Made by a program: the position numbers and the translations under genes
The notes under the pieces: model-generated
Databases searched by the model: none
Told to the model about the DNA's origin: nothing
What the model saw: the letters and a program-made list of their open reading frames with translations, nothing else
Origin: Paenibacillus farraposensis
GTDB taxonomy: Bacteria > Bacillota > Bacilli > Paenibacillales > Paenibacillaceae
Length of the DNA: 64,000 nucleotides
Assembly: GCF_020736845.1 (NCBI RefSeq)
Contig: NZ_JAFFQR010000029.1
Coordinates: 124,001-188,000, forward strand
Direction of reading: 5' to 3'
Part shown: piece after piece, positions 8,768 to 17,865 of the stretch
Layout: each line of letters begins with the position of its first letter
How positions within the stretch are numbered: position 1 is the first letter of the stretch

Positions 8768-10204
8768 ATGAGTATGCGTAACATTCGCCAACTGCCCTTT
8801 GAACATGATGAGCTTTTTAACGGTGAAATCAGCCGCAGGATTCCGTACCATCGCATGTACGGCAAATCCTATTGCGTGCCCGCGTTAACGGTGTATGAGC
8901 ACGCCGAACTGGCAGAGCTTCAGACTGCAGCTGAGGCAGTACATAACATTTACCGTAAGGTGCGGCACTTCGTCCAGCGCTATCTGCCGGATGAGTACCT
9001 GATGGAACGATTGGGTATCCATCCGGGTTTACTGTGGGCTGCGCGGATGGAGGCCGCGCCGGATGGCATTACCCGCCAGGACTGGATTGTAGGGGAAGCG
9101 GGTATCAAGTGCATTGAGAACAACACGGATACCCCAACCGGAATCCCCGAGGCAGCGTATCTCGAAGGAAAGCTGCTGGAAGTACTGAATGAGAGCGCAG
9201 TGTCAGGGGATGACACCGTCCTGCAGGGACCGTCGGCTGGAATGGACGAGGCGATTCAGCGTGCTATGACCGGCTTGATTCATTTTTATACCAGCAGAGG
9301 TTTAGGCACAAAAGTGTATTTTACTTGCTATGATTGGCATATCGAGGATCAGACGAACACGAAATATATCATGCGCCTGTGTGAGCAGGCCGGGTTTGAA
9401 GTGGCTTATGCGCCGCTGGAAGAGCTGGAGATTATTCCGGGCGAAGGGCTGTATCATCGGGGAGAGCCCATACACATCCTCTATCGCCTGTATCCGCTGG
9501 AATATCTGATTGAGGACCGGGAAGAGGAGACAGGGCTTGAGGTAGGGCAGGCACTACTGGATTTGGTAGCGGATGGAAAAATAGGATTCATCAATCCGCC
9601 GCAGCATATAATTACCCAAAGCAAAGGGTTCACCGCCACCGTATGGTCGCTGTATGAGCGCAATGAACAGACACCGGAGTTCTGCGGTTTTCGTTTGTTT
9701 GACGACCGGGAGCTGGAGGTGATACGAACCTACCTGCTGCCCACGTATTTTGAGCCCACCGTGTTTAGGCAAAATAATGAGCCTTATGTGGCCAAAGGGA
9801 TATGGGGCCGGGAAGGAAAAGGGACGCGGCTGATTGAGCATGCCGATAACGAAGATAAGCTGGAGGCTCCAGCGCTGGCGAAACGGCAGGCAATGACTGT
9901 CCCGTCTAACAAGCCTGACGAGGCTGATGCTCTGCTAACGCCTGAGCAGGAGGAAGAGGCGCATATTGCCGCTTATTACGAAGGGCAGCCCAAGATTTAT
10001 CAGCGGCTATGGCCTATGCAGAGCGCAGAGGTGCAGACCGAAGAAGGATTATATCATGGCTACCTTCTGACAGGCGTATTTGTCATCGGGGGGCGGTTTG
10101 CAGGCATCCTGCCACGAATCGGGGAAAAGGTCACCGGCGATATGGCCTATTATTGCGCAGCCGCTGTTTCGACCGCAGCTCACGAGGCGTCTCGTCGCTC
10201 TTAG
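8768..10204 (+). CDS. Glutathionylspermidine synthase-like ATP-grasp ligase (YjfC-like)
   Basis: 478 residues covering only the synthetase half of glutathionylspermidine synthase; the amidase half is absent, as in E. coli YjfC/YgiC. Recognisable motifs are IENNTDTPTGIPEAA (substrate/Mg loop), AKGIWGREGKGTRLIE (nucleotide-binding loop), PKIYQRLWPM and a C-terminal GYLLTGVFVIGGRFAGILPR segment. The family forms amide bonds between a carboxylate and an amine using ATP; the true substrate here is unknown, and glutathione itself is unlikely in this kind of organism. GGAGG lies before ATG 8768, one base after the lipoprotein stop; the frame is open upstream but overlaps that gene. Confidence 0.88.
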   Translation: MSMRNIRQLPFEHDELFNGEISRRIPYHRMYGKSYCVPALTVYEHAELAELQTAAEAVHNIYRKVRHFVQRYLPDEYLMERLGIHPGLLWAARMEAAPDGITRQDWIVGEAGIKCIENNTDTPTGIPEAAYLEGKLLEVLNESAVSGDDTVLQGPSAGMDEAIQRAMTGLIHFYTSRGLGTKVYFTCYDWHIEDQTNTKYIMRLCEQAGFEVAYAPLEELEIIPGEGLYHRGEPIHILYRLYPLEYLIEDREEETGLEVGQALLDLVADGKIGFINPPQHIITQSKGFTATVWSLYERNEQTPEFCGFRLFDDRELEVIRTYLLPTYFEPTVFRQNNEPYVAKGIWGREGKGTRLIEHADNEDKLEAPALAKRQAMTVPSNKPDEADALLTPEQEEEAHIAAYYEGQPKIYQRLWPMQSAEVQTEEGLYHGYLLTGVFVIGGRFAGILPRIGEKVTGDMAYYCAAAVSTAAHEASRRS

Positions 10205-10275
10205 TCTTTTCACGTGATGAATCATTCTTGAACATAACTATTTATAGTGTTAAGTATTCAAAAGGAGGAAGAAGA

Positions 10276-10689
10276 TTGGACTCACAGATCAGCTTGGGCA
10301 AAGCATTGGGCAATGTAGGCATCGGCCTGCTTATCCTGCTTTCCATTTTAATCGTAGGTTACTTTGTATTCAGCTTGCTGACGCGGTATAACGATAACAA
10401 AGAAATCGCTCGCGGCAATGAGGCGGCAGGCATCTATATGGGTGCTAAACTGCTGGGGCTGTGTATTATTGTAGGTATGGTATCATACAGCAGCCATTCA
10501 TGGCTTGATATGTTGATCTGGTCAGGTGTAGGCATTGTGGTACTGTGTTTGGTCTATATTATTTTTGACCTGCTGACCCCGCGTACCAAAGTGTGCGAGG
10601 AAATTGCCAAAGGCAATGTGGCTCTGGCGCAATTGCTGCGCTCGATCATCGTTGGAGTGTCCTTTGTGGTCGGCACATTCTTGATGTAG
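10276..10689 (+). CDS. DUF350 membrane protein (YjfL-like)
   Basis: 137 residues with four hydrophobic segments (about residues 13-35, 52-68, 75-97, 113-135) in two similar halves; the pairs KEIARGNEAAGIYMGAKLLG and EEIAKGNVALAQLLRSIIVG are the internal repeat characteristic of DUF350. The start is TTG at 10276 behind AAAGGAGG (10260-10267); the long upstream open frame overlaps the ATP-grasp gene and is not used. DUF350 proteins recur beside GSPS-like ATP-grasp enzymes and are suspected to act in membrane stress or lipid-linked modification, but no activity is proven. Terminator follows at 10725. Confidence 0.88.
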   Translation: MDSQISLGKALGNVGIGLLILLSILIVGYFVFSLLTRYNDNKEIARGNEAAGIYMGAKLLGLCIIVGMVSYSSHSWLDMLIWSGVGIVVLCLVYIIFDLLTPRTKVCEEIAKGNVALAQLLRSIIVGVSFVVGTFLM

Positions 10690-10724
10690 CTCTGTATAGA
10701 GAATTGGTATAGAAAAGGTGTGAA

Positions 10725-10767
10725 AAGAATCTGCAAAACCGGACAGCGGAATTGCAGGTTCTTTTTT
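10725..10767 (+). terminator. Terminator after the DUF350 gene
   Basis: AAGAATCTGCAA pairs with TTGCAGGTTCTT around a 15-base loop, then a T tract. It closes the 7.9-10.7 kb cluster. Confidence 0.75.
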
Positions 10768-10884
10768 AATGGTTAATCCTCGCTTCGGTGGGGACTATTC
10801 TGCCAAGCTACGGGTGATACTGCATACAAAAAGGAATTTGCCGAGGGCATAAAGCCAAATTAAAAAGAAGGGAATTCTGACCAC

Positions 10885-11961
10885 ATGAGTACCATCACCC
10901 CTCATACAAAACCTATTCACATGGGTGTCATCGGCCTTGGCCTGATCGCTGAATATCACATTGCATCCCTTCACACGATCGCGGGGGTTTCCATTGCAGC
11001 CATTAGTGATGTGAACGCCGACCGTCTTCAACAGATGGGAGAGAAATTGCAGCTTCCTGCTTTCAAGCAATATCCCCATTATGAAGCATTAATTCGCGAC
11101 CCGGAGGTAGATGCGATTTTGTCACTGACACCCAACGATGTTCATTTTGACATTATTCGTATCGCGCTGGAAGAGCACAAAGCCGTGCTGGCGGAAAAAC
11201 CGTTGACTCTCACGTGGGAGGAAGCAGAGCGGCTAAACAAGCTGTATACAGCGGCCCCCGTGCCTTTTCTGATTCATTATAAGCATCGTTACGGCGCGGC
11301 TTTCCAATATGCCAAGCAACTGCTGGATGAACACAAGCTGGGCCAAATCTACAACATTCAATTCCGGTATCTGATGGACGCATTCTCACCGTATCGTCAG
11401 CATCCGTATACATGGCGTCATAATTTAGCCAAAGCAGGCTCCGGCGTTGTGGGTGATACAGCCTCCCATATTATTGATCTGGCTCGTTTTCTGGTCGGTG
11501 AATTCAAAAGTGTCGCAGCGCTGCTCCATACAATTACACCCGAGCGTCCTGATCCGGCCACAGGTCTGCCTGTAAAGGTGGATGTGGAAGACTTCGCAGC
11601 CTTCCATGGTATCATAGGCGATAATACCGTCGGTACATTTATCACCCACAAAAATGCCGTCGGAAAACGCCACGATATCGAAGTTGATATCTATGGCGAG
11701 CTTGGTGCGCTGCACGCCAGTCTCAACAATCGCGAAAATATACGCATTGTGCTGCGCGACCCGAAGCATCCGGATGCCGAGTACGAGACATGGGCTGTTC
11801 CTGCAATCTATGAACATACGGCCTATGGAGACTTTGTCAAGCTGGTCAGAGGAGAGTCCGTAGATCGTGCCCCATTGTTCGAGGACGGATACAAAAACCA
11901 GTGGGTACTTGAGAAAATACTGCAATCCTGGAAAGAGAACGGACGTTTAGTGAAAGTGTAG
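10885..11961 (+). CDS. Gfo/Idh/MocA-family oxidoreductase
   Basis: 358 residues. The N-terminal Rossmann fold shows the family pattern GVIGLGLIAEYHIASL (NAD(P) binding), AISDVNADR and LTPNDVHFDI; VLAEKPLTLTWEEAERL contains the conserved EKP catalytic lysine. The C-terminal domain is the usual beta-sheet substrate domain, with GDTASHIIDLARFLVG providing the D-x-x-x-H pair. It probably oxidises or reduces a sugar, inositol or amino-sugar derivative. No sugar operon surrounds it, so the substrate is open. GAAGGGA precedes the ATG. Convergent with the exporter gene, one base apart. Confidence 0.92.
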   Translation: MSTITPHTKPIHMGVIGLGLIAEYHIASLHTIAGVSIAAISDVNADRLQQMGEKLQLPAFKQYPHYEALIRDPEVDAILSLTPNDVHFDIIRIALEEHKAVLAEKPLTLTWEEAERLNKLYTAAPVPFLIHYKHRYGAAFQYAKQLLDEHKLGQIYNIQFRYLMDAFSPYRQHPYTWRHNLAKAGSGVVGDTASHIIDLARFLVGEFKSVAALLHTITPERPDPATGLPVKVDVEDFAAFHGIIGDNTVGTFITHKNAVGKRHDIEVDIYGELGALHASLNNRENIRIVLRDPKHPDAEYETWAVPAIYEHTAYGDFVKLVRGESVDRAPLFEDGYKNQWVLEKILQSWKENGRLVKV

Positions 11962-11962
11962 C

Positions 11963-13435
11963 TTATTTTTCTTTCGGCGTCTTTGACCGTTTAGCCCTGA
12001 TCAACCGCCAGCCTGTCAGCAGTGCTCCTGCGAGACAGATGGAGGCAGATGTCATGAAAACTACATGCATCCCGGCCAGAAAGATTTCCGGGCGGCCTGG
12101 AATTAGTCCGGTGACGCGATAGCCAGCCTCTTTGCTCATGATATAAAACAGGATGGATGTAGCCAAAGTGATCCCCACCACCATACCGACGTTACGGACC
12201 AGCGAGTTGACACTTCCGGCTGAACCAAGCTGTGTACGGGGGACCCTGGACATGATCAGCGAATTGTTAGGCGATTGGAATAAACCACTGCCGACGCCCA
12301 GCATGGCGATCAACAGCCCAACAAACGGAACGGAGCTGCCTGCATGGAGGCGAGCCAATCCAACCTGGGCAGCTGCCATGATCACCAGCCCGGCAAATGT
12401 GAGCAGCTCGGACCCGATTTTGTCGGAAAGCGCACCGCTGAGAGGAGCCACGATCACCATCGAGATCGGGAACAGCATCAGCAGGAATCCGGCATAAAAA
12501 GGCGATAAATTCAGCATATTTTGCGCATAAAAGGGCGAAATGATATTAAAGCAGAAATTAGCGACGAATACGAGAAAAGCGCACAAAATACTGAGCGAAA
12601 ACAACGGATCTTTGAATAAATTAAGCTGTAGCAGCGGCCCTGGACGATGCATTTCCAAGCGAATAAACACGGCAAAAGCAATTATAGCGATTATCAGCGA
12701 AGCGATAATACGGCTGTCTCCGTATCCTGTCTGCTGCCCAAGCAGCAATCCGATGAATAAAGCAAGAATAAAAATCGCAAATACCATGCTGCCAGGAACG
12801 TCGATTTTGTCTTTTACCTTGATCAAATCTTTCGGCAGAAGTCTCCAGCCCAAAAAGATGGCTATCAGTCCCACAGGGACATTGACCCAGAAAATGTACT
12901 GCCAGCCCAGCGAGGAGAGGATTATTCCGCCCAAGCTCGGGCCGGCGATACTGCCCAGGGACACGAAGGTTCCGATTAAGCCAAGCGCTTTGCCTCGTTC
13001 ATAAGCAGGAAAGATATCCGTCACAATCCCTTGGCTGTTGGCCATGGTCATGGAAGCTCCGATCGCCTGAATGATGCGTGAGATTAACAGCATGGACAGC
13101 GAAGAGCTAAGACCGCACAACAGTGAGCCGAGAATGAACACGATCGTACCAATCTTGAATATTTTGATTTTACCGACCATATCTCCGAGCTTGCCAAAAA
13201 ATAAAATGACTGTACATATAGCCATTAAATAGGAGGTCGTCACCCATTCAATCTGTGCTATGGGTAAATGTAATGTGTGGGCCAATACGGGAAGAGCAAT
13301 ATTGACAATGCTTCCATCCAGTGTGGACATAAACGTAAACAGATTCAATACAATCAAAATCATCCAGCGCTTCTTCTGGATTTCGGTATTTTCCTGATAG
13401 GTTGCAGCGGCAGCGGTTGTAGGGGTTGAACTCAT
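11963..13435 (-). CDS. Multidrug exporter of the MFS DHA2 (EmrB/QacA) family
   Basis: 490 residues with about 14 membrane spans. Diagnostic stretches are LNLFTFMSTLDGSIVNIALP (helix 1, motif D1), VTTSYLMAICTVILFFGKLGD (motif A follows in GDMVGKIKIFKIG) and LGLIGTFVSLGSIAGPSLGG (motif C, drug:H+ antiport). It should expel hydrophobic drugs using proton motive force. I start at ATG 13435 because AGAGGTG precedes it; GTG 13444 sits on that site. It is divergent from a MarR repressor with two palindromes in between, so ligand-induced derepression is likely. Confidence 0.92.
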   Translation of the reverse strand: MSSTPTTAAAATYQENTEIQKKRWMILIVLNLFTFMSTLDGSIVNIALPVLAHTLHLPIAQIEWVTTSYLMAICTVILFFGKLGDMVGKIKIFKIGTIVFILGSLLCGLSSSLSMLLISRIIQAIGASMTMANSQGIVTDIFPAYERGKALGLIGTFVSLGSIAGPSLGGIILSSLGWQYIFWVNVPVGLIAIFLGWRLLPKDLIKVKDKIDVPGSMVFAIFILALFIGLLLGQQTGYGDSRIIASLIIAIIAFAVFIRLEMHRPGPLLQLNLFKDPLFSLSILCAFLVFVANFCFNIISPFYAQNMLNLSPFYAGFLLMLFPISMVIVAPLSGALSDKIGSELLTFAGLVIMAAAQVGLARLHAGSSVPFVGLLIAMLGVGSGLFQSPNNSLIMSRVPRTQLGSAGSVNSLVRNVGMVVGITLATSILFYIMSKEAGYRVTGLIPGRPEIFLAGMHVVFMTSASICLAGALLTGWRLIRAKRSKTPKEK

Positions 13436-13469
13436 AATCAGCACCTCTTCATCGTTGAGTTATTACTAA

Positions 13470-13489
13470 TTAGTTGCGTGCGCAACTAA
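13470..13489. promoter_or_regulatory. MarR-type operator 1
   Basis: TTAGTTGCGTGCGCAACTAA: 8-base inverted arms TTAGTTGC and GCAACTAA around GTGC. Lies 35 bp upstream of the exporter start, where a promoter would be. Confidence 0.75.
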
Positions 13490-13513
13490 ATGACGGTTCT
13501 AGTTTACAGCAAA

Positions 13514-13540
13514 TTAGTTGCATACGCAACAATATTGTTG
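13514..13540. promoter_or_regulatory. MarR-type operator 2 with an overlapping palindrome
   Basis: TTAGTTGCATACGCAACAAT (13514-13533) repeats operator 1 with one changed end; centres are 44 bp apart, about four helical turns. The perfect palindrome CAACAATATTGTTG (13527-13540) overlaps its right arm. Confidence 0.7.
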
Positions 13541-13599
13541 TAAACTTTGCTTTGGTTTCAACTGTGGATTTGAATTTTTTAAGCCAATGAGGTGTATTG

Positions 13600-14022
13600 A
13601 TGAGAAAAAAACCGATTGGAAAGTTGATTTCCCACCTACAGCGCCGAAATCAAAAAATATTGTCCCAAAAATTGGGTCCATACGGAATCGGAAGTGGCGG
13701 CCAGCACAGCTTTTTGAAGCTTATTCTGCAGCGTCCGGGCATTACACAAGAACAATTGACGAATGAACTTAAATTTGACAAGGCCACAACAGCACGTTCG
13801 GTGAGACAATTGGAGGAATCCGGCTACATTGAGCGGAAAACGGACCCGAATGACCGTCGTTCCCATCTTTTGTCCCCAACGGCCAAGGCGTTGGAATTTG
13901 CTCCTGTCCTCCAAGGAATCCTGGATGAGCTCAATGCCGGTCTTGTCCGAAATTTATCTGACGAGGAAGAAGACCTTCTCATTGATTTACTGCAAAGAAT
14001 TAGTGCAGAACCCGACGAATAA
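13600..14022 (+). CDS. MarR-family transcriptional repressor
   Basis: 140 residues with the MarR winged helix: SFLKLILQRPGITQEQLTN, then DKATTARSVRQLEESGYI (recognition helix) and RKTDPNDRRSHLLSPT (wing with the DxRxxxLxLT-like signature). It likely represses itself and the divergent DHA2 exporter through the two palindromes in the 165-bp gap and lets go on binding an exported drug. I start at ATG 13600 with GAGGTG just before; a TTG directly upstream is less likely. Confidence 0.9.
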   Translation: MRKKPIGKLISHLQRRNQKILSQKLGPYGIGSGGQHSFLKLILQRPGITQEQLTNELKFDKATTARSVRQLEESGYIERKTDPNDRRSHLLSPTAKALEFAPVLQGILDELNAGLVRNLSDEEEDLLIDLLQRISAEPDE

Positions 14023-14156
14023 ATGGAATGAAAACTAGCTTGGGACAGGGTAGTAAAAAGAAAAGCAGCTATGACAGAGAATAATGCATGTCTCCAGGAG
14101 CGTAGATATTCCATAAACTCCATTCTCATCGGAGGCACATTTACACAAACCCCCTC

Positions 14157-14185
14157 TTGAAATAGTTGCAAATTTCATCTATAAT
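14157..14185 (+). promoter_or_regulatory. thrS promoter
   Basis: TTGAAA (14157-14162), 17-base spacer, TATAAT (14180-14185): near-consensus sigma-A promoter. Transcription would begin near 14192, just before the T-box leader. Confidence 0.8.
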
Positions 14186-14191
14186 GCTGTG

Positions 14192-14497
14192 CATATAGTA
14201 ATACTCAAGGCATTGACCAAAGACATGATCTCCTTGAAGGACCGTTCAGAGAGAAAAGACAAGGCTGAGATCTTTTCCGGTATCCGCATGTGAAGTTACC
14301 CCTTTGTAGCCGTGACGTTGAACGTGCAGCTGTGTAATAGCACAGGAAGCACCAGTAAGCGCCCACCGATTTATCCCCGTTAACGGATACCAATGGAGGG
14401 TCACGCATGTTGTGCATGTATGCACAGGAGCGGACCGAACTAGGGTGGAACCACGAGCTGAACGCACTCGTCCCTTGAGGGAGAGAGGCGTTTTTTT
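14192..14497 (+). ncRNA. T-box leader controlling thrS
   Basis: The 14-base T-box core TAGGGTGGAACCACG (14441-14455) is nearly identical to the consensus that pairs with the uncharged tRNA end, and it is followed by the competing terminator at 14461-14497. The long upstream part can form the Stem I region; the best specifier candidate is ACC (Thr) at 14298-14300, preceded by GAA, which fits the gene controlled. When tRNA-Thr is uncharged, the antiterminator forms and thrS is read. Confidence 0.92.
14461..14497 (+). terminator. T-box regulated terminator
   Basis: AACGCACTCGTCCC pairs with GGGAGAGAGGCGTT (imperfect) around a TTGA loop, then seven T. The left part is the sequence that the antiterminator would sequester. 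Confidence 0.88.
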
Positions 14498-14549
14498 GCG
14501 TTCAATTTTGATATAGCTATAGCACATAATTGGAATGGAGGCTTTTATC

Positions 14550-16463
14550 GTGAGTATTCAAGTAAAATTGCCGGATGGAGCCGTACGCGAGTACGAGCAA
14601 GGCGTAACAATCGCTGACGTGGCGGGTTCGATCAGCTCCGGCCTGAAAAAGAATGCAGTAGCAGGTAAAGTGAACGGGAAGGCTGTAGATCTGAACACCG
14701 TTTTGGATCAGAACGCTGACCTTGAAATTATTACACTGGATAGTGCGGATGGTCTGGAAGTTTACCGCCACAGTACAGCGCATTTGCTGGCACAAGCGCT
14801 CAAGCGCATTTACGGTGAGAAAAACGTGAAGCTGGGTATTGGCCCGGTCATTGAAAGCGGATTTTATTATGACATTGATATCGAAACCCCGTTGTCCGTT
14901 GACGATCTGGCGAAGATCGAGAAGGAAATGACCAAGATTACTCAGGAAAATTTGCCGATTACACGTCGTGTTGTCAGCCGTGAGGAAGCAACTCGCATTT
15001 TTGGAGAGCTGGAAGATCCGTTGAAGCTGGAGCTGATTCGTGATTTGCCGGAAGAGGCGGAAATTACGATCTATGATCAAGGCGAGTTTTTTGACCTGTG
15101 CCGTGGTCCGCATTTGCCATCTACCGGCCGCATCAAAGCTTTTAAACTGCTGAGTGTAGCGGGTGCATACTGGAGAGGCGATTCCAACAACAAAATGCTG
15201 CAACGTATCTACGGCACAGCATTCCCGAAAAAAGCGATGCTGGATGAGCACCTGCACCTGCTGGAAGAAGCCAAAAAACGCGACCATCGCAAGCTGGGCA
15301 AAGAGCTGGAATTGTTCATGTTCTCCGAGGAAGCGCCAGGGATGCCGTTCTATCTGCCTAAAGGTATGGTTGTTCGTACTGCGCTGGAGGATTATTCGCG
15401 TGAGATTCAGCGCCTGCATGGCTATGAAGAAGTGCGTACACCACTGATGATGAACAATCGTCTGTGGGAGCAGTCGGGACACTATGAGCATTACAAAGAA
15501 AACATGTACTTCTCCGAAGTGGATGAGACTACATTTGCCCTGAAGCCAATGAACTGCCCGGGACACATGCTTGTGTTCAAAAATGAGCTTCATTCTTACC
15601 GCGATCTGCCGATTCGTATATCGGAATTTGGACAAGTGCATCGTCATGAGCTGTCCGGTGCATTGAATGGTATGATGCGTGTTCGTACATTCTGTCAGGA
15701 TGACGCGCATATTTTTGTAACACCAGGCCAGATTGAGCAGGAGATTACCGACGTAATCAAGCTGATTAATGAAATGTACAGTGTGTTTGGTTTTGACTTT
15801 ACGGTAGAGCTGTCTACACGCCCGGATGACTTTATGGGTGAGCCAGCACTGTGGGATCAGGCGGAGCAGGCTCTGCAAAACGTACTGGATCACCTGGGCA
15901 TCAACTATCGTATTAATGCGGGAGATGGAGCGTTTTACGGTCCGAAAATCGACTTCCACATTCTCGATGCGCTCAAACGCAGCTGGCAGTGCGGAACGAT
16001 CCAATTGGACTTCCAAATGCCTGAGAAATTCGACCTTACCTATGTGGGCGAGGATAACCAGAAGCATCGTCCAGTCGTTATTCACCGTGCTATTTACGGA
16101 TCAATCGACCGCTTCATGGGCATCCTGACTGAGCATTTTACAGGGGCATTCCCATTGTGGCTGGCTCCTGTTCATGCGAAGCTGCTGCCTGTATCCGAGA
16201 ACTACATCGAGACTGCCAATCAGGTGCAGGAAGCGCTGCTGCAAGCAGGTCTGCGAGTCGAAGTGGACACTCGTAATGAGAAGCTGGGCTATAAAATCCG
16301 TGAAGCACAATTGGAGAAGGTACCGTATATGTTCGTTATCGGGGAAAATGAAAAAACAAACGGTACCGTAGCAGTACGCAAACGGGGTGAAGGTGATCTG
16401 GGATCACTCAGCATTGCGGATGTCGTTGAGAAAATCAGCACTGAGATTCGCGAGAAGCTGTAA
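14550..16463 (+). CDS. thrS: Threonyl-tRNA synthetase
   Basis: 637 residues, normal length. Order: TGS domain (1-61), editing domain with HSTAHLLAQA and DLCRGPHLPSTG, class II catalytic core with MNCPGHMLVF (zinc Cys), GQVHRHELSGALNGMMRVR (motif 2), CQDDAHIF (zinc His) and VHRAIYGSIDRFMGIL (motif 3), and a C-terminal anticodon domain. It charges tRNA-Thr in the cytosol. The start is GTG at 14550 behind ATGGAGG; ATG 14535 is part of that ribosome site. Controlled by the T-box leader. Confidence 0.97.
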   Translation: MSIQVKLPDGAVREYEQGVTIADVAGSISSGLKKNAVAGKVNGKAVDLNTVLDQNADLEIITLDSADGLEVYRHSTAHLLAQALKRIYGEKNVKLGIGPVIESGFYYDIDIETPLSVDDLAKIEKEMTKITQENLPITRRVVSREEATRIFGELEDPLKLELIRDLPEEAEITIYDQGEFFDLCRGPHLPSTGRIKAFKLLSVAGAYWRGDSNNKMLQRIYGTAFPKKAMLDEHLHLLEEAKKRDHRKLGKELELFMFSEEAPGMPFYLPKGMVVRTALEDYSREIQRLHGYEEVRTPLMMNNRLWEQSGHYEHYKENMYFSEVDETTFALKPMNCPGHMLVFKNELHSYRDLPIRISEFGQVHRHELSGALNGMMRVRTFCQDDAHIFVTPGQIEQEITDVIKLINEMYSVFGFDFTVELSTRPDDFMGEPALWDQAEQALQNVLDHLGINYRINAGDGAFYGPKIDFHILDALKRSWQCGTIQLDFQMPEKFDLTYVGEDNQKHRPVVIHRAIYGSIDRFMGILTEHFTGAFPLWLAPVHAKLLPVSENYIETANQVQEALLQAGLRVEVDTRNEKLGYKIREAQLEKVPYMFVIGENEKTNGTVAVRKRGEGDLGSLSIADVVEKISTEIREKL

Positions 16464-16510
16464 GTTCTGAATAAAAGAATATAGAGCAAGATAAAAGAAT
16501 TTAGAGCAAA

Positions 16511-16560
16511 AGAGCACTCAAAACCACGTTGAATGTGGTTTTGAGTGCTCTTTATTTATA
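16511..16560. terminator. Strong terminator after thrS
   Basis: A 17-base perfect stem (AGAGCACTCAAAACCAC with its complement) and 7-base loop, followed by TTTATTTATATT. It could also stop the opposite-strand alarmone synthetase transcript. Confidence 0.88.
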
Positions 16561-16649
16561 TTGCAGAATGCATAATTAGCAAGCGTAAAGCTGAATCAAG
16601 GCTGTTGACGCCTCAGCCCAATGTTCAACTAATCATGTTACACAAATGT

Positions 16650-17450
16650 CTAGCAGGTCTGCGACCGGGATTCGGTGTGATCCATGGCGAGGGAAAGTGC
16701 CTTCGAAGAAGATTCCATTGTTAGCTGCTCGCGGGATTTTTCTTGATCCTGCTCCTCGCTAAGCGATAGAATCTCGCCTCGCAGCTTCAACATTTTCTGA
16801 TCCAGCTCATAAGTAGCACGTGCAGCCTCGGATAATCCGTTTACGACATGCTCAGGCACTTTTTTATCGAACTTATAGTACAAAATATGCTCCATACTGG
16901 CCCAAAAATCCATAGCCAGTGTGCGCAATTGAATTTCAACCTTGATCCAGCGCGTACCTTCAAACAGGATGAGCGGGATTTCTACAATGATATGAAGGCT
17001 CTGATATCCGTTGGGCTTGGGATGGGCAATATAGTCCTTGATCTCGAGAATACGAATGTCTTCTCGTGTACGGAGGTGATCCATCAGACGGTAAATATCT
17101 TTTACAAAAGCGCATACTACTCGCATTCCTGCGATGTCATGGATTTCACGTAGTATATTATCCAGAGTAACTTCATACCCTTTGCGCCGAACCTTCTCCA
17201 CAATGCTGCGTGGCTCTTTGATCCGGGTTTTAATATGCTCAATCGGGCTAAAACCGTCCAACAGCTTCCATTCTGTTTGGATCAGCTTAATTTTGTTTTT
17301 TAACTCCTCCAGAGCCAACTGATACAGGACAGGAACTTTTCTCCATTCCTCCAACTGCTTGGCGTTCACACTGTTCTGTTCCAACTGTAGCTGAAATTCC
17401 TGCAAGGGCAAAGGGACAGCGTTCAAGTGCTTCCAATCCAATTCATTCAC
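16650..17450 (-). CDS. Small alarmone synthetase, GTP pyrophosphokinase (YwaC/RelP-like)
   Basis: 266 residues containing only a RelA/SpoT synthetase domain with no hydrolase or TGS/ACT parts. Conserved elements: SPIEHIKTRIKEPRSIVEKV, EIHDIAGMRVVCAFVKDIY, DYIAHPKPNGYQSLH (G-loop) and EIQLRTLAMDFWASMEH (catalytic Glu). It makes (p)ppGpp from ATP and GDP/GTP. The wording of these motifs is closer to YwaC/RelP than to YjbM/RelQ. The start is GTG at 17450 behind TAGGAG; the frame extends upstream to 17642 but encodes an unlikely hydrophobic leader. Such genes are usually induced by cell-wall stress. Confidence 0.88.
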   Translation of the reverse strand: MNELDWKHLNAVPLPLQEFQLQLEQNSVNAKQLEEWRKVPVLYQLALEELKNKIKLIQTEWKLLDGFSPIEHIKTRIKEPRSIVEKVRRKGYEVTLDNILREIHDIAGMRVVCAFVKDIYRLMDHLRTREDIRILEIKDYIAHPKPNGYQSLHIIVEIPLILFEGTRWIKVEIQLRTLAMDFWASMEHILYYKFDKKVPEHVVNGLSEAARATYELDQKMLKLRGEILSLSEEQDQEKSREQLTMESSSKALSLAMDHTESRSQTC

Positions 17451-17865
17451 AGGGCATTCTCCTATATGAGGCTTGCGATGTCCTCGATCTATTTCGTAAA
17501 TGTACCTACTGTATATATTGTACACTATGTGAAAACCCGCAGGCAAAGGAGAGCCGAAGTAAATGAAGATAAATAATATACACGAGGCGATAAAGGGTAG
17601 AGTAACTCTGCTTATTAACTCCATCTTCAAAAAGGCCGACACATTGACCGACCTGATTACCGGGACATTGTTGCCTCGATGTGCTTCTTATTTGATTTTC
17701 ATGATATAAATTTACTACATAAAAAGTCCAGCGACAGAGCATAAAGCAGTCATTTTTCAGTCAATTAGATGTCATCATTAAAACTCCGGCTAAAACCTGT
17801 TAAAAGACCAATCGGCAATTGAGTGGTCCCAGGAAAGGTATGGTACTATATGGATTTACATTTCC

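Noticed and set aside
14517..16085. 522-codon open frame on the minus strand opposite thrS
   Set aside because: It is the antisense image of a conserved gene; it has no ribosome site and its residues are low-complexity H/Q/R/I-rich.
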